The notes under the pieces: model-generated
Databases searched by the model: none
The model's input: only the letters and a program-made list of their open reading frames with translations
Told to the model about the DNA's origin: nothing
From: Pelodera strongyloides
Taxonomy: Eukaryota > Nematoda > Chromadorea > Rhabditida > Rhabditidae
NCBI GenBank assembly: GCA_036852015.1
Contig: JAANDG010000260.1
Coordinates: 62,001-126,000, forward strand
Reading direction: 5' to 3'
Length of the DNA: 64,000 nucleotides
Shown here: piece by piece, positions 1 through 12,092 of the stretch
How positions within the stretch are numbered: position 1 is the first letter of the stretch
Layout: the number at the start of each line of letters is the position of its first letter
Translations under genes and position numbers: made by a program

Positions 1-158
1 CTGTGATTGAAGTAGCGTCTCGGTCTGTCTGACTACAAGTCACACCTTACCTAAAACATTATGTCGATGCTCAGACATTTTCCAACCGGCGTTTGCGTCC
101 AATGTTTACTTCAGAATTCAAACATACATACTCTGATATGATACTCTAATCTTTTCAG

Positions 159-3100
159 GCCATGATCGTGGTGGTGCCGGTGACTACGCATGGGGCGATT
201 GCGATCCTGAAAATGATCCACCAAGGTACACTTGATACTTTTGACTAATTATTTGTAGCTGTAGTCGTAGTATTTTGGTCGGCAATGTGAGCGTCTGTTT
301 TGGTGTCTCTGGTGTTCTTCTGGAGCTATTTTTCTTGTGTGTGGTGGGGGGTTGAAGGAAGTGTGGCATCTCTTGTTCATTCATTGGTGACGAAATAAAG
401 ATTTCTGCAGGAGTAACCTCCTACTAATGGCTGATCATGGCTGCTTAATGTATGTTTATCATTCGACGTCTAGACTTTGGGAATTACTTTGGAAACGTCA
501 ACGTTTGCATTATGGCTTTTATTTCAGGATGTCTTCGGGTAGAGGGAGGGGGAGCAGTTTCGTCAACAACCGTCAGTTTGCTGATCGGCCAAGGAGTGGT
601 CACGGTTTCGGACGTGTCTACTCTAACTCCAGGGATAATATCCGTGAACGAGGAAGTGACAGCGATTCTAGGAGGACGGGGGCTGGTTTGTTATATTATT
701 TGTTTAATCCTTGGACGCTCCTTTATGTTTTATATTGAATACGTTATTCTGAAAGAACAAAAGAAACTGTGAAAAATGGGACTGAATGCTGGATCACATA
801 TTATTCGTATTAGATATTAGCTTACTGAAATTTAAACACTGTAAGAACGCATAGAATTTCAGGATTTTATGCTCGGGAACGAAATCAGTATGCATTTCCC
901 GCCCCGAATGCGGTAATCAACAATGAGCGTCGGCGATCCCCTCAACCAGTGCATCGTGAAAGACATCACCGAGTTCATGACCCACATCGAGCAGAGGGCA
1001 ATATTTGGGAAGCATCGACTAACGAGAATTCCCATTCCCTTAGAGGTAATTGGTTTTTTATTGCTTGGGCAGGACCACCTGGGACTCATCACGAGCCTCA
1101 CTGCACTGGTTCGTTCGTTCGTTGGTGATACATACTGAATTTTCTGATTTCTTATAGCGTGACTCTTATAATTGCACTTCACTGGTTCGTTCGTTCGCTG
1201 GTGATACATGATACATTCTGAGTTTTCTGATTCTGGTTTCTTATAGCGTGACTCTTATAATTATTGTACTTTTCAACTCAACGATGAAATTAAAATGACT
1301 GTATCAGCAGAAGATTTTGTTTCCAGATGAACGGTATGATCAGAACGGTCGCGATCGCAATGAAGGGCAATCCCGAGGCGATTCTACAACACACCACCGT
1401 TATCGTGATAACGTTGGACATGGACAGGAACGTGAACGGTATGTGATTGTGATTATGTTCTTTCTGATGAGCAAATATCTTTAATGTTTACTTATTCTTT
1501 CTTGTTGTTCGTGTTCGACCCTTGTTTGTTACATGGCTACAACTGGAAGTTAGCTAGAGGACTAGAGTCCTTCTTAGAGGTCTTGGAATTTTTTTTTAGG
1601 TAAGCGTTTTTTTTTTTAATTGCAATGGCGTTTTTAGTGTACACGGACATCGCAGTGATAGGGGCGGGAGCAGGCACTTCCGCCAAGTGGATGAACAACC
1701 ACGGTTAGTTTAACCTATTTTATACACAATTTTGATTATTTCATTTTAATACAGTACTCCTTTTTTTGAGAATCAGCCTAGTGTTGGAAATTGAGTTGAT
1801 TCTGTTAAAAAGTGTGCCCGGTTATATCTAAAGCTACAGAACCAGTCGGTGTACTTATTTCAGACCTCCTCACACTCACAATTCACATACTCGCCATCCT
1901 CAAACTACACGCGGTGGATACGCATTCGAGAATGAGGCATCTGGAACATGTTGGCTTTAGTTTACTATTTTTGCAGTACTCCGACCAGTAAACGTAACTT
2001 TTACGAACAAATCGGGATGGATAGTGCTATGTGAATGTCAGGTTGCGTTTGCGTTTGTATTACGGTGCAGTGTTGAAGAAGTTTCTTTCAGTTTCGAGTA
2101 GTGAAAGTCGGCAGAACGATTCGTTCACGAGCACGAGTGCCAGCAGTCGCAATGAGTGGGAAGATGGTGAGCGGCCTGCTCGGTATGTCTTTATTGGTTA
2201 TATTTTATATTCAATGTAATTGGATTACGTGTGATTGTCTGTAGTTCATTGTTGGTTCTTTTTCTTCACCAGAAGGAATAGGGAGGATTTTTCCGTATAC
2301 TGCATTCATTAGTTATCTAGCAACGTTTTTCCAATTTATATATTTGCAATTTTATTGTTATTGTGGCGTTTTGAAGGTGTTTTAACGAACCTTTTCTGTT
2401 GGTTTAGCAGTTTGCAGTTTGGACATCACCATCAGGATCGTTTATGTTTTATTTGAGTTTGTTCGCTGTTCAGACAATCGTCGTCTGGAAATGTTCCCGA
2501 GAGAAGACGTCCACCACCTCGAGTGCACCGTGACCTGGTGTTTTATCGGAGTGATGCGAGGTTTTTAGTTTGTATCATAGTATCATTGCAAGTCTGACTT
2601 TTTTTATGGTGTCTAACAGACAGTCTAACCGTGTCTATTGTTGCAGTTTTCGTGGCGTGGGTGTATTTGGGCAATAAAATCGTAATCGTTGCCTTTTTTC
2701 GACTAGTCGAAGGTTATAGCGAGTGTTACAGCCAAATTTGTTGCGTAGGCTAGGTAAGGGAGTGAAGACTCAAAGATCTAAATATAGGTGTGGCCTTAAT
2801 TTCATATTCCTTTCAGTCGTAGTAATGACGGAAGCGCGTTCGGCGGAGAACCATCACGCGAACGTGTTCGTGAGAACCGTGAGGAACAGCAGCCCCGGCA
2901 GCCTACCCCAGTAAGTTGTTTATTCATTTACAGTTTAGAACAGTCGGTAGTCGTCCGTGTGTGAAGTGTTTCATCTTTGTGTTACGAAAAATGCGCTCGC
3001 TTTTGTTCATTGTAGTGTCGTGCGTTAATTTGGTCTGAATTATATTTGTTAAAAAGGACTGGCAATTCCCTTTTTTATTCAGTCGTCGAAGTCATCGTAC

Positions 3101-4476
3101 ATTGTTTTCGATAATGTCGTCTTGATTTGTGTTTTGCTGTGCTGTGTATTGTGTCATTACTCATTTTGTCATTGGAATTGGAATTTTGAGTCCAACGGGC
3201 ATCTTATTCAGGCGGCCCTGTTTTTTTTTAGAATGTCGCATTCTCTCAAGTTGACCAATTATTTTTCATTTTCTTTATTCACACAAACAGAGCACATCAT
3301 ATATTATTTCTTTGCTATATACCCCTCCTTCGTAGAGACTTTTCTCTGCGGTTTTTTACATCGTTACTAGCAAGGAAAAGAGTAGTGTGCTGTGCTGCTA
3401 ACTTGTTATGGCTTATTTGGGATCTGGGGAATTCTAATTTATGCAAAACAAGCTCGCCCTGTTCCTGTTGGTGTCCCAACACATCGGTTTTCGTTTTTTA
3501 GAATAGCATTCATGAAATGTCGAATGAAAAGCCAGGAACCGAACCTTTGCCGAGAAATTTAAGTGAAGACGAAGAAAGTGAAAGTAGTGAAGCGGAAAAT
3601 TTGTCCGAAGAAAATGAAAATGCATGGATTGACGATCCATTCTACAATTTTCACCTGATACCCGTAAGTGAAGTGAACTGAAAGGGGAAGTTACCCTAGT
3701 TAGGTTACACGGGTTACGGTGGTGGTATAGCCGTATAGCTATGACATTGACATAACATTAACTTAACTCTAGCATAACATGATAAGGCGGTCGCGGCGTA
3801 ACCGTGTAAATACCATAACATATTCATATAAAATAAAATAACCGCATTCGTCCGACTGCATGCTTCAGCTTCTTATTTCTTTTAATGCAAAGCACGACGT
3901 GTATTTTGTTGCATGTGTGTATTGTATTGTATCTGTGTGTCGCTTATATGTTCATTTGTTTTGGATTGATTTGTGCGCTTGCTTGTGCTTGTGGTGTATG
4001 ATTACTATAGTTTTATTATTATATTGTATCTGCAAGTGGTATGCAATTAATTTCTAAGAGTTATTTCCGACAATTGTTCTCCATTTATCTAACACGCAAC
4101 TTTCCCTCCTCTTTTACGTGGCAAGTGGTATGGTAAGTAAGAGTCGCACGTCATGCCATGTAGCCAAGTTGCATGCTTTACAGTGACTAAGGTAGTTTCT
4201 ACCTTTTATGATTTTGGTCAATTTTGGTGAACGGATTCTTCCCCTCATTGTCAATGTTAATCGCGAATCATTCACAGGGATGCCCCCTTGCCGGCTATCA
4301 GTACAGACGTGAGAGGGACGAACGATACAACAGAAACAGGCATCCTCCTACAGCTCTCAGGGCTCAACCTCGTCCCCAAAGACGGGAGCAGAGACATGAT
4401 GAGACAGAACCCTTCAAGCTTGACCCATACAATTACGATCGATATGGCTATGTGAGGACCCGGAATATGATTGGAG
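159..4476 (+). CDS. RG-rich alternative N-terminal exons of the Argonaute gene (5' end outside window)
   Basis: Eleven exons chain in consistent phase: 159-225, 528-685, 863-1045, 1327-1438, 1638-1703, 1864-1913 (or to 1949), 2092-2182, 2474-2560, 2817-2910, 3502-3663 and 4278-4476. The first starts in phase 2, so the true start lies left of the window. The product is low-complexity and rich in Arg, Gly, Asp, His and Ser (for example GRGRGSSF, HDRGGAGDY, HRSDRGGSRH), which fits a disordered RNA-binding or methylation-target tail. The last exon ends in phase 1 and joins in frame to the Argonaute exon at 6743 (giving NMIG-ELDAPRI), skipping the exon at 6135. This layout is the same as that known for C. 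elegans CSR-1, which has an RG-rich long isoform and a short one; identity with CSR-1 is inference. The donor of the exon at 1864 is uncertain because two phase-1 sites exist. Confidence 0.72.
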
Positions 4477-6134
4477 GTATGTCAATAACACTACAGGGGT
4501 TTATTTTTCGGTGTTATCTGTTATCGTTTTTTTTTTGTGAAGCGTCTTTGCTTGCCTTCTGGGATGTAAGTCTGAAAGCACGAACGCGGAACGCGGAACT
4601 ATCACTGAAGTTTAATGGAATTGCAAGTTTGCATGTTGGTCGTATTCTTTGATTGAGATGGTGATCTCAATATATTCGTGTTTATTTCGATTTCTTTCTC
4701 ACTGTAAAGTCTCACATTCTCTTCCTTCCCATATTCTCTTCGTGTAACTGTTTTTGATTGACGAAGCTGTTAGTTCAAGCTTCTTTTTTTTGGTCGCTAT
4801 TGACGCGATTCTAGACTTTTCTTCATATTCGTGCGCATTTCCCTCTGAGTTCCTTTTCGTCGTTATACGTGTTAGTACACGTTGCTTAGCCCCTACGATT
4901 GGAAAAAAGTGTGTAGAGAGCGTTGTTCCGCGAGAGTTGCAGACGCCAGGTTGGGGAAATAGAAAAGAGAGTGAAACTGAGTGACAGTTGAGGTGGAAAC
5001 GGATGAAATAAAGGGACAGAAGTGACTAGTTCGCGTTTTACATCCTTTTCAAAATCATATATTCAAGTTCCAGCACATCTGTTTTCTTTATCGTTCATTA
5101 GTGAATTGTATTATTACGGCCCTCGGCCTGTGCTTGGTTCTCCAAACATTGTTTGTTTATATTGGCTTTGAACTAGTGTTGTTTGCTATTCACTTATCTA
5201 TAGTGTAAAGAAATGAATGATACAAATCACCATTTGATTTGGTTCACTGCTTAGCGTGCAATGAACCGTATCTCTTGTGTTTGCTTTGCTGATATAAATA
5301 ATCGCTTATTTTTTCTGCGGCCTGCTGATTCATACTTATGTACACACAGTCTCGGTCTCTCTTGTAACTGTGGTCTCTCAAAGATAATGCGCTCTCGCTT
5401 CTCTCTTATAACCATGATCTCTCCTCTCAGCGGTCATACAAAGAACTTTGTGCTGAATAGCTGACTTGAGCGCCGCCAGTTCGGCGCCGAGTATTGTTGC
5501 CTCTCCCCTCCTCGTTTTCACTGTCTCTCGACGGCGCCGGGTCGGTAGTGCTTTTGTTCGCCTCTATGTATCTCTGCTTCCTCTTTATTTTCCCAATCTC
5601 TCGTCAGCGATGCAGTCGAGAACTTTCTGTCAGGTGATGTGGGCGTGTCAGCGGTGCAGATTCTCGTCGTCTCGGGTCTCTTCTTTTGCACACTATCTTG
5701 TGTTCGAGAAGGAGTTGTGAAATTTCCTTTCGCCGTTTCGCCTACTATAAAAGCAATAGGGCGCTGCTGTCAAACGCACAACCCGTCAGCGAAGCTTTCC
5801 TTACTGCTTTTTGTGTGACTTTTAGTGATGTAGAAGATAAGCGTAATTTACGTCGTACACATTTTACGCGCTTATTACCTAGACGGATCGTATTGTCTTA
5901 GACCCTAGACCCTTACCAAACATTTTTAAGTTCCAAGAAATTGTTCCCACGTTCCCAGTTGCGCACAAAGTTATCAACGGTGCAGATTATGCTAATTGTG
6001 ATGTCTCATGTACAATATCCTCGGTCTGTTACTCGATTGATATATCTATTTCCTGCATTTTTGTGTACACTTACGGCTTGTTGAGCACTTTTGACCTTAT
6101 TTCTTTTAAGATTAATCTCTAACAAATCTACAAA

Positions 6135-9100
6135 ATGGTTCTCTCATATTCTTCTAACGACTACTCGTCGTCATTTGGCGATACTACTGCCTGCGGCCAT
6201 GGAAGAAGAGTACATGCCGCTGCTCAACCTGTGCAGGATTGGCGCCAGATTGCCGCAGACTCGGTACCTGCTCGTCGTGCATCCGATGCTTCTGTGACTC
6301 AAGGAGGACGCCGCCGCCGTGGACCGCGACGTCGAGGTCCTCGCCCACAAGGCCGGGCGGATTCCCGATCATGCCGTCGCGACACTAATACGGGTACACC
6401 CAACCGTTATGCGCCCGTCATCAATGAATCACTCGAGTCTCGCAGTGCCATTGTCAGGCCTACTGCCCCTATTGCTCCGGCTGCCTTAGTTAGGCGCAGG
6501 CCTACTGCCCCTGTTGCTCCGACTGCCTTAGTCAGGCCCACTGCCTCTGCCAGGTCTACCTGGTCTACCGTTGCTGATGAGTATAGAGCGCGCTCATATG
6601 TTCGAGCAGGTAAATTGTCATCTACTTACCAAAGTGGTTGATAGCGTAGGAAGGGGGGGGGGGGGTTGGGGTCCCCGGTTCCATTTTCTTTTCCATTCAT
6701 TTTCATTCGAGACGATAAGCAAATTGTCCTACTTTTTTTTAGAGCTTGATGCTCCACGGATCGTACCCGAGATTCAGGAGCTCCGGCCCGAAGTGCGCCG
6801 CGACACCCGCGAGGTTTGTTATTATTAACATGTTGGTTTTATATTTTTATATTTTTAAATATTTATGATTGTGGCACTCCATGAGTATTCTAGAATTCTT
6901 GACAGACTTATTGGACTGATGCTGGGCGATGATGCATTTCAGCCTCATACTTTCCCTACATTCCCGATCACTAGTCGCATTATCGTACACTATTTTGTAA
7001 TTGGTCTTTTACTTCATTTTTAGTTGTGATATCGTGTACGTTTCAGGCTGAGGCGGCAAGACCTCGTGGTCCTGATTCTCTGGAAGGACTGCCCGACCGG
7101 TTCGCTGCGATGTCGATTCCATCTGTGCCTAGCGCCTCTCCTCGGTCTTCTGTTCATGGAAGTGAAAGAAGCTGTCAGCCAGCCCCGCCCCAGCAAGCAC
7201 CCTCGTCGAGCAAAGCAGAACCAGTTCAGATGATCAAGGAAGTGACCCAGTTTGCTCCCAAACTGGCTCCCGCTGATAGGACTGGCATGGAAAAGGTGGG
7301 TGGCTTTGTTTGCTTTGAAGTGCTTTCTCTCTTGTCTCATAGTAACAGGGATAATCGTGCGGTGCGCAAATGTACCATTGCCACCGTGACTTGAAGTATG
7401 TTTTGAATAGTCGATTAGCCATTGGGGTTTCTTTGTGCGATTTTTATTATTGACGTTGTTAATTTTCGAGTCGTTACATATTTGTCGAAGCGCTGTAACT
7501 TCTGGTTTTTGAATTTTGAACGCAATATCCCTGCGCAACTATCTGCGCTATCGGTATTCTGTTTTTTTTTTCTAATCGTATTAGTTTCATACGATGCACG
7601 GGAATACAGTTATCCTGCATTCGCACAGGGTCGCTTTAGATGAAGCAGGTGCTGTAGACTGCAATGGAGTACTCTACAAGTTGAATTGATGTTCTATTCC
7701 AGGTTCGCCTCCAAACCAATCAGTTCCTCGTGGAAATGAACTCGAGCCAGGACGTGTACCGTTATGACATTGACGCGTCTATGTTAGTCATGGCAGATGA
7801 TGGAAGAATGAAGACTATCTCTCTTCTTGAGGGCGACAAAGACGAGTGAGTAGTAAAGCGTTATGGCATGTCTTTTCTGAAAACTCTGAGCAATTATCTT
7901 CATGTAATGTCTAAAACCGTGGTTTGTAAGTTCTGCGTTCTGCGTCCTTGTGCGCATAGCGCATTGTTGACATATAATGGATTTTTTGTGTAGTACAATG
8001 TAGTTTCCTTTTCGCAATGTGAGTTTTATGCTTAATTAGTCATGTTTGGTTGCAAGGTGGTTGCGGGGCTCGTTTTTATCTGGCAATTATTTCCTTATAT
8101 TACAATTCACCGTTTCTTTAGCGCGTCCATCCAGCGTCGGCACGAGCTTGTACGCGAGGCTCTTCGCATCGGCCTGGAACAGTATAGACTTCTTACCGAA
8201 CAGGGTGCGGTTGTCTACGATGAAGCGTCAATGTTGTTTGCCAACGAAGATCTGGCTGTTGCGCTGAAACCGGTTGGTTGATGTTGCGTACCGTACCGAC
8301 TACGAATTAGTGGTTATAATTTTTATTTTTTTGCAAAGCGTTTGTCATCAGTTGTATGTGTTGTTCTATGTGGCTATTATGTATTAAATGGTTTCTTTAT
8401 CTTTAATTGATGTTTGCAAACTAAAGCATTATCCTTCCTCTTCCTCCTAACGTTTCTTGGTGAGACCGTGAGACGCACGAGGAGGGCATATTCTATCGGA
8501 ATTACATAGAGTGTGAGAGATAGTGTGTAAAAGGAAAGTACCCATGGGATACATAGCGAACTCGACATTCGAGGTATGCCGGCGGGATAGAAACTTTTTT
8601 TGTAAGTAGAATCTTTTGCAGCACAACGGTTCTGTGACTATCAGCGTCAGTCAACTGCCACCGAGGGCTCTAGCCTTGCTTCAGAATCCAGAAGCGGCCG
8701 AGATTGTTTTCCAGCTTCGCCCTTACAGGTGTGGAATTTTGGCTTGTATTTTAGGCTTCCCACGTTCAGTATACCGCTTTAATCACTGTGCCGTCTTGCT
8801 CTCCGCTGTAGTTATGCATCATAAGCTATATATACATATATCTAATGCAAATATTTTATTTGCCACGCGTCAATTGAGTGCTAAGGTGTTCTGAAGGTCC
8901 GGGTGACAAATGAAAAACGCACGAACCATTTTGACAACTCCGAAAGCAATTAGAAAACCCAAACTATGTTAGCGCTATCGCGCTAACAAAGGAATTTATG
9001 TATTTGAGTGAAACATGGTGTTTTATTAAAAACGGTATATCACTAAACTAAGGAAACCACCTCCAGTTACGCACGGAACTTATACCCTGGATGGTTACGG

Positions 9101-12028
9101 TATCGTAGTTCTGCTCAATGCACCTTTGTTTCAGAAACGGTAACAACCATTTCACTCTCGGTCAACTGCAAGAAGAAGCTCGTAGTAATGGAGGAGCCAC
9201 CGATGGATCCGATAGACCTCTGAGACAGTTCCTGGAATTGCTCACCGATCAGAACTCGAGGAATAGGTACGGATTTATATAGTTTTTCCTTCTTCGATCG
9301 ATACTGGTTGTGATCGGGGTTGTTAGGATAAACGATGGATTTCGTTAATTATCTTGATCAATATCTTCGGCTATCTCGTATCTTTTTTTTTTGTCTCGGT
9401 TAGGTTAGATAGGGATGGGATGGGGATGGGACTTTTAATCGTGACTTAATAACTTAATACCTATGAAAAAAGAAACCAGACTTTAATAGAATTTAAGTAT
9501 ATGCAATACCGATTCCTACTGAGGGATAAATTTTCTCTATTCAGACGGCAATTCGTTGTATTCGGTGCAGGAAAGGGTTTCAAGCAGGATTCGAATCAGT
9601 ATCGTGCGGAGACAATAGGAAAGGGACTGGAGAGAAGGGAAGGATTCCAGAAGGTGTGCTTCTTGTAATTTCAAGTCTCATTTTTCACGTACTTGCGTGA
9701 AATGTTTGTTTTTCGGCTTGTACCTTTATGGTTCTTATGGCCCACTAAGGTTGAGCTCACTAGTCTCTCTTGTAGTTTAGTTACGTTACGCAAGCACTTT
9801 TCCGCTTTTACTTGATATGATATTATACCTTCACTGCGCTCCCGCTCAGAGGACCCGGAACCCGTTTGGCCATTTGGATTAAAATTTATTACTTACCTTT
9901 ACTTGGCTGGAAAGTTGGAAGAAAACTTGCAAATGCTTTCATTCCAGGGTATTCGTTTCATCGAAGGCACGCCTGAAATGCGCGAAGCCGGAAATGGACT
10001 AGTTGCTGCCCTATGTCTTGAGTGTAAGTACTTTATTTTGTAAAAAGATGTGTTTGCCAGCAAATGTAAACGAACAAACACCATGTGTCTTATCGTAACC
10101 TTTATTATTTTGGCTATATTGTTGCTGCAGCTTCCCTACATCATTCACATAGCTAACCCACATCTGGAAAGCTAAAGCAATTTTAAGCAATCGAGTTTCT
10201 GTCAATCATTTGTGGCAATTTAACCGATTTTTCTATTTCTACTTAGTTGAGTTTGTGGCAGAAGCAATTGTACTGCCTGGGGAAAGACTTTTTGATTTTC
10301 AGCCCGCAGCGGTACCTTCTATAAGTCGCAATCGCTTATGGATGCTATCAAGGAGGCGTTGGGTAGGCCACCTCACTACAACCTCACGTCGAATGATCTG
10401 AAGAATAGGCTCTACAACAACAGTGTTGACTCGATGGCCCTGAAGTTCATCAGGAGTGAGTTTTTGATTTATTGGTTTCGTGATTCTATCGACGTTTATG
10501 GTTTACGTCAAAACGGTGCATAAAGTGTTCGCCGACCAACTCGGTACTCTATGTTAGTTCAGAGTTTCAGAGATCATGCATTTGTATATGCTATGCCGAG
10601 AATCAGTATAGATTATGCCTACTTTTGAAACACTAAACTGAAGAACTAGATAGACGAATTCCACATAGTTATGCTTCAGAAACGGATAGGAGAAAGCTGA
10701 AACATTTTCATATTATCGGGACCAATGTTTCAACCACTATGTATAAAGGACGAAATTTTGAACGTCACTCTCTCTGTATGATTCCCGTCCTTGGACGCTA
10801 TTTGTGCATTTATGCCCCTAGGGAAATTCCTTGCATTTGTCTCTGCGCGTATCCGATTCGTATGATCCCTTTGTTTCTCTTTGCTCCTTGCTCCACTGGG
10901 AGGTGTTGAGCATATTCCCCCGGCGCTCGTGCATAAGGCCAATTGTCTGAATGACAGTATATTGTGCTTATTTTAGATCTGCGAATCGAGTATATTAATG
11001 GTGAGCGTGCGTCGTTCAAGCCCAGTGGATTCAGTCAGACTAGTTTGCGACAGTGCAAGGAGAAGCTGGATGGCAGGTCAGCACTTTGATGAATTCTGTA
11101 TATTTATCTGAGATCGTATTCACGAACATGCAGGGAGCTCTCCCTGACCTCCCCATGGAGCTAAAGAAGAGATTCAGACCGCTCGTGAGCCTAGTCCCTG
11201 TGTGTTGCCTAGTACCTCCGGACTCACCTCTCCGGTGAGTCCGGAGGTGGTTCGCGGAATTCTGTCTATCAATGATTATGGTACGATTTTGTTAAAGTGG
11301 TACTCAAAGAGGTGTGGGAATCGCGAGCTATAAACGCAATTTCTAACTCCCAACTCCGGATGTGGATCGCCAGTGAGCTCGCTGGCTTGGGCTATGGCTA
11401 TGTGTTTTTGGTATTTGGCTTATTTGGGTGTACTTTTATGCTCAACACTGGATTGTTTTCGGATTTTGGTGTCACTGCTACATATTCAACATTCGAAACC
11501 GTTATAGCGGCTTGTTTTGTGGACCACAACATCCCACATCTTTAATAATTTCAGCCAACAAGTGGGGCCAACCATGGACAACTTTCGCAACTATAATTTG
11601 CGGTGAGTTTTGGTTCTTTTGTAAGTTAGTACGATTTCCTAAAGATGTATCCTACTCCGCTCTTTCGCCTTTTGAAATCCTTTTTTTTTGTTGAAACGTT
11701 CGTTATGTTGCTCCATAATTTAAAAAAGCTGTGTAAGATAGGTGGCCAACGCCAAGCTGTCGTAAAGTTCGACCCTGTGGAGTACTCAAGCTGCAATGTT
11801 TATTTGCTCGTTGTAGATATGCGGACCTGCCTGCAGTGATGCAAAAGGAGAAAGATGGTTCGAAGTTCTACCACCCGATTGAATTGCTCAAGGTGGCTGA
11901 GCACCAGCGCGTGCCCCTGCACAAACAGACTGTTGATCCGGTACGGTATCGATTTTGTTGTGACCCAATGTATACACTGTGAATTTTTTACCTTTTTCTT
12001 CTCATACTTGCACTCTTTTGACTCTCTC

Positions 12029-12092
<64 letters not shown>

